Assembly: GCA_946478975.1 (NCBI GenBank)
Contig: CAMLEO010000363.1
Span: 1-6,197 of the forward strand
Reading direction: 5' to 3'
DNA: 6,197 bases
DNA from: an uncultured Steroidobacter sp.
GTDB lineage: Bacteria; Pseudomonadota; Gammaproteobacteria; Steroidobacterales; Steroidobacteraceae
The stretch's first letter is position 1; the number at the start of each line of letters is the position of its first letter. Below, piece by piece: positions 1 to 4,876 of this stretch. A program made the translations under genes and the position numbers. The notes beneath the pieces are model-generated. The model was not told the origin of the DNA. It saw only the letters and a list, made by a program, of their open reading frames with translations, and searched no databases.

Positions 1-43
1 ACCCCACCCTGCGAGCCAGTTCCGCTGGCAGCCGTGACTTTCT

Positions 44-51
44 TGCATAAT
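44..51 (+). promoter_or_regulatory. possible -10 promoter element of the first gene
   Basis: The hexamer CATAAT (46-51) matches the sigma-70 -10 consensus at five of six positions and is directly preceded by TG (44-45), although not in the exact TGn spacing of an extended -10. No good -35 hexamer lies 16-18 bases upstream, so this is weak. A start of transcription near 57-60 would leave a leader of about 15-20 bases before the ATG at 76, which carries GGAG at 67-70 as its ribosome binding site. The window begins only 45 bases upstream, so an upstream gene reading into this one cannot be excluded. Confidence 0.25.
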
Positions 52-75
52 GCGCGCATCTGAACCGGAGTCGAC

Positions 76-954
76 ATGACGCCAGCGGACCGCCGCATCA
101 CGGAGTTGATCGATAAGTGGCTCACCAGCATCGAGCTGCATTTGCAGTACACCGAGCTGAGCGATGCCGCTTATGCGCGCGTGCAGGCGTGGCAGAAGCA
201 TGACCGCCCGACGCGCTGGGTGCTGGAGGTTGCGCGCCAGAAGGTGCTCGAACTCAAGCAGCAGTGCGAAACGCGCCAGGCGATGGGCGACAGCAAGTTT
301 TCCGAGTCGCTGGAGCTGATGGGGTTCCTGGCGAACCTGGTCGGCATTCAGCACATTCAGCGCTTCATTCCCCTGGCGGATCCGACCAAGAAGGCCGATC
401 CCGCCAAGGCGGCCGAGCCGGTGAAGGTCGATACGGCCGCAGCCACGAGCACCAGCCTGAGCCAGACTGTCGAGGCTCCCACCGTCATCAGCCGAGCCCC
501 GCCGAAACCGCGCAGCTCTGCCGACGAACCCACGCGCGAAATGCCGCGGCTCAAAGCCGTGCAGATCAAGCCCGACCCAGTGCGCGCGGAGCCCGCTGCG
601 GAAGTCATCGCGGATGAACTCACATCCGAGGATCTGCTGCCCGTAGCCGTGCCGGCGCGTTCGATTCCGTCCACGCGGCCCGCGCCAAAGATCAATCCCG
701 CAGCTGTTCAACCGACCAAACCCGCGCCGCGTCGCGCAGCTCCTGCGCAACCCGCTGCGCCGCCCAAGCCGGCCGCGCCGTTGGATATGAATGGAAAGAT
801 CGTCGCGGATGCCGTGCGACTGCTGAAGTGGGGCAAGTCGTGGCACGAGCTTCCGGAGTTGATTGAGCGCATCGGCGAGCGCCCGCCGGCAGCGGAGATC
901 CGCAAAGTTCTGCGCGCGAGCAAGGCTGAGATCGAAAAGGCTGTGCAGAAATAA
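76..954 (+). CDS. unrecognised two-domain protein with Pro/Ala-rich linker (292 aa)
   Basis: I do not recognise this protein as a named family. Three parts are visible. Residues 1-105 look compact and mostly helical, with conserved-looking aromatics and charges (KHDRPTRWVLEVARQKVLELKQQ around 50-73). Residues about 106-246 are a low-complexity linker rich in Pro, Ala, Lys and Thr, with repeated KPAAP/KPAPR-like units, presumably disordered. Residues about 247-292 form a short helical C-terminal domain containing LLKWGKSWHELPELI. There is no signal peptide and no membrane segment, so a cytoplasmic location is expected. The start is chosen because GGAG at 67-70 sits five bases before the ATG. 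The gene stands alone: 541 bases separate it from the operon downstream. A domain-linker-domain layout would suit a scaffold, or an adaptor joining two partners, but this is inference; no catalytic motif is visible. The reading frame is long, with coding-like composition, so I am confident that it is a gene but not of its role. Confidence 0.85.
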   Translation: MTPADRRITELIDKWLTSIELHLQYTELSDAAYARVQAWQKHDRPTRWVLEVARQKVLELKQQCETRQAMGDSKFSESLELMGFLANLVGIQHIQRFIPLADPTKKADPAKAAEPVKVDTAAATSTSLSQTVEAPTVISRAPPKPRSSADEPTREMPRLKAVQIKPDPVRAEPAAEVIADELTSEDLLPVAVPARSIPSTRPAPKINPAAVQPTKPAPRRAAPAQPAAPPKPAAPLDMNGKIVADAVRLLKWGKSWHELPELIERIGERPPAAEIRKVLRASKAEIEKAVQK

Positions 955-995
955 CAGCACTCACAGCCGCCCCCAACGCACGTTTTTGACTCGCC

Positions 996-1033
996 AAAAA
1001 AAGAGGCCGGATACCTATAAAGGACATCCGGCC
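996..1033 (-). terminator. intrinsic terminator signature on the minus strand
   Basis: GGCCGGAT (1005-1012) and ATCCGGCC (1026-1033) form a perfect eight-pair GC-rich stem. Inside it CCT (1014-1016) can pair with AGG (1021-1023) around an ATAA loop. On the plus strand the hairpin is preceded by seven A (996-1002), so on the minus strand it is followed by TC and then seven T: the classic hairpin plus U-tract. On the plus strand the bases after the hairpin are AACAGGGGG, so it would not be a canonical terminator for the gene ending at 954, although it could protect that mRNA's 3' end. A leftward transcript starting somewhere in 1040-1490 is implied, but no minus-strand gene is evident. Confidence 0.6.
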
Positions 1034-1067
1034 AACAGGGGGATCCGCGTCAAGGTGCACCTTTATA
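1016..1067 (-). repeat. inverted repeat linking terminator loop to upstream segment
   Basis: TATAAAGG (1016-1023), which covers the loop and inner stem of the minus-strand terminator hairpin, is perfectly complementary to CCTTTATA (1060-1067). The second copy overlaps the 12-base perfect palindrome AAGGTGCACCTT (1052-1063). In a minus-strand RNA the upstream segment would be made first and could pair with the terminator loop, as a pseudoknot or as an alternative hairpin. This geometry is seen directly. Any regulatory meaning is inference, because eight-base complements do occur by chance in a region of this size. Confidence 0.35.
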
Positions 1068-1171
1068 CCCAGGCGACCTTACAAATTCGTTGCAACTGTG
1101 ATGCGATCTGGTGGCGATCCAGCTTGATTCAAGGGCGACTCGAACAAATCGTCGTCGGCGTCGAATCATTT

Positions 1172-1195
1172 ATCGCATTTATTTTGCGATGCAAA
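1172..1195. repeat. overlapping inverted repeats in an AT-rich island
   Basis: ATCGCA (1172-1177) and TGCGAT (1185-1190) are inverted around eight T/A bases. TTTGC (1183-1187) and GCAAA (1191-1195) form a second inverted repeat that shares bases with the first. The surrounding stretch is markedly AT-rich for this window. It could be an operator-like protein binding site or part of a promoter region for the leftward transcript; TATTAT lies at 1195-1200 on the minus strand. No well-placed -35 was found, so it stays a description only. Confidence 0.3.
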
Positions 1196-1239
1196 TAATA
1201 CCTCAGCAGCAAGGCTTGTACTGCAGAATTTGCAAAAGG

Positions 1240-1264
1240 CAGCCTTCGCCAGCGGTGAAGGCTG
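1240..1264 (+). repeat. 11-pair hairpin in the intergenic region
   Basis: Bases 1240-1250 pair with 1254-1264 (outer arm CAGCCTTC with GAAGGCTG) around a three-base AGC loop. One pair, 1248 with 1256, is a G-U wobble if transcribed from the plus strand and a C-A mismatch if transcribed from the minus strand, which slightly favours a plus-strand RNA. There is no T-tract after it on the plus strand. On the minus strand it is followed by CC and four T, a weak terminator at best. Its role is unknown: it may be an RNA structure element or a DNA binding site. Confidence 0.4.
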
Positions 1265-1302
1265 AATTACGCAATCGTCATCCGCTACGCCGCCGAAGCG
1301 AC

Positions 1303-1331
1303 TTGAAATGCCTGCAGTGACAAGAAAAAAT
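1303..1331 (+). promoter_or_regulatory. candidate sigma-70 promoter of the ABC operon
   Basis: TTGAAA (1303-1308, five of six matches to the -35 consensus) is followed after exactly 17 bases by AAAAAT (1326-1331, four of six matches to the -10 consensus). Transcription would begin near 1338 and give a leader of about 160 bases before the first operon gene at 1496. That leader would carry the small inverted repeats at 1346-1371, 1384-1400 and 1410-1422. The match is moderate and was found by eye; other start sites are possible. Confidence 0.3.
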
Positions 1332-1353
1332 CGCCGCCCTCATGCGTCGCGGC
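1325..1353 (-). terminator. weak minus-strand terminator-like hairpin
   Basis: On the minus strand GCCGC (plus 1349-1353) and GCGGC (plus 1333-1337) can form a five-pair stem with an 11-base loop, followed by GA and six T (plus A-run 1325-1330). The upstream arm shares bases with the GTCGCG/CGCGAC inverted repeat (1346-1351 with 1366-1371), so the two hairpins exclude one another. The stem is short and the region is GC-rich, so chance is quite possible. Confidence 0.2.
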
Positions 1354-1422
1354 CGAAATCGCGAACGCGACAACATCAATGAACCCGCGCCGCGGGGCGC
1401 AGTCTGAAGGACAACTTTTGTC
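1346..1422 (+). repeat. cluster of small inverted repeats in the operon leader
   Basis: Three inverted repeats stand between the candidate promoter and the first operon gene: GTCGCG (1346-1351) with CGCGAC (1366-1371); GCGCC (1387-1391) with GGCGC (1396-1400); and GACAA (1410-1414) with TTGTC (1418-1422). The last is a compact 13-base dyad that could be an operator half-site pair or a small RNA hairpin. It is followed by a direct repeat of AGGCC at 1423-1427 and 1433-1437, spaced ten bases apart (about one helical turn). None has a U-tract, so plus-strand attenuation by intrinsic termination is not indicated. Confidence 0.3.
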
Positions 1423-1495
1423 AGGCCAGGTAAGGCCGAACCGGCACGCAACGGCGTGACCCACGATTCACACAATCCGAGCAGGGCAGTCGCAC

Positions 1496-2239
1496 ATGAT
1501 AGAGATCAGGAATCTGTCGAAACGTTACGGCGCGCTCACCGCCGTCGACGATATTTCTTTCAGCGTCAGCGCCGGCCAGGTGCTCGGCTTTCTCGGCCCG
1601 AACGGCGCCGGCAAGTCGACCACCATGAAAATGATCACGGGCTTTCTCGCGCCCACGGCCGGCAGCGTCAGCGTTTGCGGCCACGACGTGGAAACTCAGC
1701 CGCTCGCCGCGAAAGCCTGCATGGGCTATCTGCCCGAAGGCGCGCCGAGTTACGGCGAGATGACAGTGCGCGGCTTTCTCGAATTCATCTCCGACATTCG
1801 CGGGCTGCCTGCCGACAAGCGTCGCACGCGGCTCGACGATGTGATCGCACGCTTGCAGCTCGAAAGCGTGCTCGAACAGATGATTGAAACATTGTCGAAA
1901 GGTTTCAAACGCCGCGTCGGCCTCGCGCAGGCGCTGATTCACGATCCGCTGGTGCTGATTCTCGACGAGCCCACCGACGGCCTCGATCCAAATCAGAAAC
2001 ACCAGGTGCGCGAGCTGATCAGCACCATGGCGAAGGACAAGATCATCGTCATCTCCACGCACATCCTCGAAGAGGTCGATGCCGTGTGCAATCGCGCCAT
2101 CATCATCGCGAACGGCCGGCTGCTCGCCGACGACACGCCCAAAGCGCTGGCGGCACGCGCGCCGAGCGGTCGTCTCGACGATGTGTTCCGTCAGATCACC
2201 ACCGCACCCACGGCCCAAGCGCTCAACAAGGTGGCGTAA
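1496..2239 (+). CDS. GldA-like ABC transporter ATP-binding protein (247 aa)
   Basis: This is the cytoplasmic nucleotide-binding subunit that powers the ABC-2-type transporter encoded with it. All ATPase motifs are visible: Walker A GPNGAGKST (34-42), signature LSKGFKRR (133-140, LSKG in place of LSGG), Walker B LVLILDEPT (152-160) with catalytic Glu158, D-loop GLDP (162-165) and H-loop His189. The Q-loop position carries Glu81 in GYLPE instead of Gln, a form I associate with the GldA/CcmA-like exporter ATPases. The length is usual for a single ATPase domain, and no C-terminal regulatory domain is present. AGGG at 1483-1486 lies nine bases before the ATG and supports this start. The stop codon overlaps the permease start as TAATG, which indicates translational coupling. 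The GldA resemblance rests mainly on motif type and on the company of GldF-, GldG- and DUF4340-like genes. By itself the protein could be any ABC-2 ATPase. Confidence 0.95.
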   Translation: MIEIRNLSKRYGALTAVDDISFSVSAGQVLGFLGPNGAGKSTTMKMITGFLAPTAGSVSVCGHDVETQPLAAKACMGYLPEGAPSYGEMTVRGFLEFISDIRGLPADKRRTRLDDVIARLQLESVLEQMIETLSKGFKRRVGLAQALIHDPLVLILDEPTDGLDPNQKHQVRELISTMAKDKIIVISTHILEEVDAVCNRAIIIANGRLLADDTPKALAARAPSGRLDDVFRQITTAPTAQALNKVA

Positions 2240-2973
2240 TGAATAACATCAAAGCAATTTTCCGCCGCGAGTTCAGCAGTTACTTCGCCACGCCGCTGGC
2301 GCTGGTGTTCATCGTGTTCTTTCTGATCCTGGCCGCGGCGTTCGCGTTCCAGTTCGGCAACTTCTACGATCGCGGCCAGTCGGACCTGGCGCCGTTCTTC
2401 AGCTATCACCCGTGGCTGTACCTGTTCCTGATCCCGGCGATCTCGATGCGCCTGTGGGCCGAGGAGCGCAAGTCCGGCAGCATCGAGCTGCTGATGACGC
2501 TGCCGGTCACGACCTGGCAGGCGGTGATTGGTAAATATCTTGCCGCGTGGGCGTTCGCCGGCGTGGCGCTGGCGCTGACGTTTCCAATGTGGATCACCGT
2601 GAATTATCTGGGTGATCCGGATAACGGCGCGATCTTCGCTGCTTACATCGGCAGCTTCCTGATGGCCGGCGGTTTCCTCGCCATCGGTGCATGCCTGTCG
2701 GCAGCGACGCGCAATCAAGTGATCGCATTCATTTTCACCGTGGTGATCTGCTTCGCGTTCCTGCTGTCGGGCTTCCCGATGGTGCTGTCGCTGTTCGACG
2801 GCTGGGCGCCGCAGGCGGTGATCGACGCGATCGCCTCGCTTTCATTCCTCACCCACTTCCAGTCGATCTCCAAAGGCGTGATCGATCTGCGTGACCTGCT
2901 CTATTTCGCGACCGTGATCGGCGTCTGGCTCGCCGCCAACTCGATCGTGCTCGACATGAAGAAGGCGGACTGA
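2239..2973 (+). CDS. GldF-like ABC-2 type transporter permease (244 aa)
   Basis: This is the integral inner-membrane subunit of the transporter. About six hydrophobic segments can be seen: residues roughly 18-38, 56-72, 100-122, 131-154, 160-184 and 218-238. The cytoplasmic loop after the second segment has the ABC-2 permease motif EERKSGSIELLMTLPV (75-90) followed by GKYLAAW (98-104), the usual coupling region with the ATPase. The N-terminus (FRREFSSYFATPLALVF) is typical of GldF/NosY-like permeases. The frame is open upstream to 2086, but I choose the ATG at 2239. It overlaps the ATPase stop by one base, has AAGGTGG (2228-2234) just upstream, and gives the normal N-terminus and length of the family. 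The upstream extension would be an out-of-frame reading of the ATPase gene. Only one permease gene is present, so a homodimer is expected. The substrate cannot be read from the sequence. Confidence 0.95.
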   Translation: MNNIKAIFRREFSSYFATPLALVFIVFFLILAAAFAFQFGNFYDRGQSDLAPFFSYHPWLYLFLIPAISMRLWAEERKSGSIELLMTLPVTTWQAVIGKYLAAWAFAGVALALTFPMWITVNYLGDPDNGAIFAAYIGSFLMAGGFLAIGACLSAATRNQVIAFIFTVVICFAFLLSGFPMVLSLFDGWAPQAVIDAIASLSFLTHFQSISKGVIDLRDLLYFATVIGVWLAANSIVLDMKKAD

Positions 2974-2974
2974 C

Positions 2975-4864
2975 ATGACGACAGCTACACGTAAAACGTA
3001 TGGCGCGGGCGCCCTGCTCGCACTCGCCGTGTTGTTCATCGGCGTAACCATCCTCATCTCATTCGTGCTGCGCGGCGCGCGGCTCGACATGACGGAAAGC
3101 AAGCTCTACTCGCTCGCTCCCGGCACGCAGAGAATCGTCAGCACGCTCAAAGAGCCGGTGAACCTGTATTTCTTCTTCTCGCAGGACGCGAGCTCGCAAT
3201 CCCCGCAGCTGCGCGCCTACGCACAGCGCGTGAAAGAGCTGCTGGAGGAAATGTCACAACGTTCCAAAGGCAAGCTGCGCCTGAGCGTGATCGATCCGAA
3301 GCCGTTCTCCGAAGACGAAGACCGCGCCACGGAGTTCGGCCTCACCGCCGTGCCGCTGACGCCCGGCGGCGAGAACATCTACTTCGGCCTCGCCGGCACC
3401 AACTCGACCGACGGTCGCGAGACCATCGGGCTGTTCCAGCCGGACAAGGAAGAGTTCCTCGAGTACGACGTGGCCAGCCTGATCTACAAGCTCAGCAACG
3501 CCAAGCGCGCGACGGTTGGCTTGATCTCCGGCCTGCCGGTGGATGCATCGTTCGACCAGATGAGCGGCCAGATGCGCCCGGGCTGGGCCAGCATCTCGCA
3601 GCTGCGCGAAACCGTCGAAGTGCGCACGCTGCAAGCCGAAGCCGCCGACATTCCCGCCGACATCGGCGTGCTGATGGTCGTGCACCCGAAAGAGCTGACG
3701 CCGCAGACGTTGTATGCGATCGATCAGTTCGTCATGCGCGGCGGCAAGCTGATTGCCTTCATGGATCCGCAGTCGGAGAACGATAACGCCGGCCAGCAGA
3801 TGGGCATGCCGCCGATGGGCGGCCGCTCCTCGACGCTCGGGCCTCTGCTCGATGCGTGGGGCGTGCAGTTCGATCCCAATCAGATCGTCGGCGATCGCGA
3901 GCTCGGCCTCACGGTGTCGCTGCGCCAGGGCCAGCCGCCTTCGCAGCACATTGCGATCATCGGCTTCAACCGCGCCAGCATGGATCCGAAAGACGTGACG
4001 GTGTCCGCGCTCGACAGCATCAACGTGATGACGGCCGGTGCGTTGTCGAAGAAAGAAGGCGCGACCATTCAGTTCGAGCCGCTGATCCAGTCGAGCACCA
4101 ACGCTGCGTTGTTGCCTGCGGCGAAGCTGATGTTCCTGCCCGACAGCGAATCGCTGCTCGATGGCTTCAAGCCCACCGGCCAACGCTACGCGATCGCTGC
4201 GCGCATTCACGGCAAGTTGAAATCGGCATTTCCGAACGGCAAGCCGGGTGCCGAAGGCGCCGCCGGTCAACATCTGGCTGAGACCAAGGAAGATGCCAAC
4301 ATCATCCTGGTCGCCGATACCGACCTGCTCGCCGATCCACTGTGGGTGCGCACGCAGAACGTGTTCGGCCAGCACTTCGCCGTGGCCTGGGCGAACAACG
4401 GCGACTTCATCGCCAACTCGGTCGACAACCTCGCGGGCAGCGCCGATCTGATCAGCGTGCGCGGCCGCCAGAGCTTCTTCCGTCCGTTCACCAAGGTCGA
4501 GGAGCTGCGTCGCCAGGCCGGCGATCAGCTGCGATCCAAAGAAAAGGAGCTGGACCAGGAGCTCAAAGACACCGAGCAGAAGCTGTCGCAGCTCGAAGCC
4601 GGCCGCGGCAACCAGGCATCGTTCTCGCTCTCCCCCGAGCAGGAAGCCGAGTTGAATCGCTTCCAGCAGGAGCGCGTGCGCATTCGTAAAGAACTGCGCG
4701 AAACCCGCCGCAGCCTCGATGAGGAGATCGAGAAGCTCGGCACACGCATCAAAGTCATCAACATCGCATTGATGCCGGCGCTCATCGCGATCGGCGCAAT
4801 CTTCCTCGCGGTCGTTCGTCGTCGCCGGCTCCGCGCCGGCCGCGCCGCCGCTCATACCGGTTGA
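2975..4864 (+). CDS. GldG-like membrane-anchored ABC transporter accessory protein (629 aa)
   Basis: This protein belongs to the GldG/ABC_transp_aux group, which accompanies GldF-type permeases. Residues 12-33 are a membrane segment followed by RLDMTESKLYSLAPGT (36-51), the family's characteristic N-terminal signature. A large extracytoplasmic region follows (about 34-500), with alternating strands and helices and hydrophobic cores such as VGLISGLPV (181-189), IGVLMVVHP (230-238) and GGKLIAFMDP (256-265). Residues about 508-600 are strongly charged heptad-like helices, likely a coiled coil broken near 550-562. A second membrane segment (about 601-620) precedes a basic tail VRRRRLR, which fits a cytoplasmic C-terminus. 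A Met/Gly/Pro-rich loop sits at about 274-284. The gene starts one base after the permease stop, with AAGG at 2962-2965. Its long extracytoplasmic body held by two anchors suggests contact between the transporter and envelope partners or substrate; the exact role is unknown. The product is full length with no frameshift. Confidence 0.92.
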   Translation: MTTATRKTYGAGALLALAVLFIGVTILISFVLRGARLDMTESKLYSLAPGTQRIVSTLKEPVNLYFFFSQDASSQSPQLRAYAQRVKELLEEMSQRSKGKLRLSVIDPKPFSEDEDRATEFGLTAVPLTPGGENIYFGLAGTNSTDGRETIGLFQPDKEEFLEYDVASLIYKLSNAKRATVGLISGLPVDASFDQMSGQMRPGWASISQLRETVEVRTLQAEAADIPADIGVLMVVHPKELTPQTLYAIDQFVMRGGKLIAFMDPQSENDNAGQQMGMPPMGGRSSTLGPLLDAWGVQFDPNQIVGDRELGLTVSLRQGQPPSQHIAIIGFNRASMDPKDVTVSALDSINVMTAGALSKKEGATIQFEPLIQSSTNAALLPAAKLMFLPDSESLLDGFKPTGQRYAIAARIHGKLKSAFPNGKPGAEGAAGQHLAETKEDANIILVADTDLLADPLWVRTQNVFGQHFAVAWANNGDFIANSVDNLAGSADLISVRGRQSFFRPFTKVEELRRQAGDQLRSKEKELDQELKDTEQKLSQLEAGRGNQASFSLSPEQEAELNRFQQERVRIRKELRETRRSLDEEIEKLGTRIKVINIALMPALIAIGAIFLAVVRRRRLRAGRAAAHTG

Positions 4865-4876
4865 GGACACACACTC

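Larger units (their letters stand above)
955..1495. other. 541-base intergenic region, structured, no convincing gene
   Basis: No open frame here has both a ribosome binding site and coding-like composition. Short frames such as 1111-1320 (+) and 1278-1475 (-) look like chance. The region contains several inverted repeats: 1005-1012/1026-1033, 1016-1023/1060-1067, the palindrome 1052-1063, 1172-1177/1185-1190, 1240-1250/1254-1264, 1346-1351/1366-1371 and 1410-1414/1418-1422. It also contains an AT-rich island at about 1160-1235 that contrasts with the GC-rich genes. A minus-strand terminator signature (996-1033) suggests that part of it is transcribed leftward. The last 160 bases probably include the promoter and leader of the ABC operon. 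Searches for tRNA, 6S, tmRNA, SRP and RNase P hallmarks by eye gave nothing. Confidence 0.6.

Noticed and set aside
15..29. Five-pair hairpin GCCAG/CTGGC near the left edge, considered as a terminator
   Set aside because: The stem is short and no T-tract follows on either strand.
1..63. Possible 3' end of an upstream gene in frame 1, ending at TGA 61-63
   Set aside because: Only 20 codons are visible, with no recognisable protein, and a -10-like element lies inside it. It cannot be distinguished from intergenic DNA.
1130..1150. tRNA T-loop-like GTTCGAGTC on the minus strand
   Set aside because: The flanking bases do not form a five-pair T stem, and no anticodon arm or acceptor stem can be placed.
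1111..1320. 69-codon plus-strand frame in the intergenic region
   Set aside because: Its composition is non-coding-like (many Arg and Gln), it crosses the AT-rich dyads and the 11-pair hairpin, and it has no convincing ribosome binding site.
1278..1475. 65-codon minus-strand frame in the intergenic region, considered as the gene served by the minus-strand terminator
   Set aside because: It has no clear ribosome binding site, is Arg/Ser/Leu-rich with no recognisable motif, and ends about 245 bases before the terminator.
1421..2218. 265-codon minus-strand frame opposite the ABC ATPase gene
   Set aside because: The plus strand carries every ABC ATPase motif. The antisense product has no recognisable motif and its start has no supporting context.
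2086..2238. 51-codon upstream extension of the permease
   Set aside because: The extension reads the ATPase gene out of frame and yields an Arg/His-rich stretch. The TAATG junction with AAGGTGG upstream gives the normal permease N-terminus.
4541..4549. Shine-Dalgarno-like AAAAGGAGC inside the GldG-like gene
   Set aside because: No start codon with an independent coding frame follows at a usable distance. It encodes part of the Lys/Glu-rich coiled coil.
3254..4870. 538-codon open frame on the minus strand opposite the GldG-like gene
   Set aside because: The plus frame is a recognisable full-length family member. Long antisense frames are common opposite GC-rich genes, and this product is a low-quality His/Ala/Gly/Arg-rich sequence with no domain that I can recognise.
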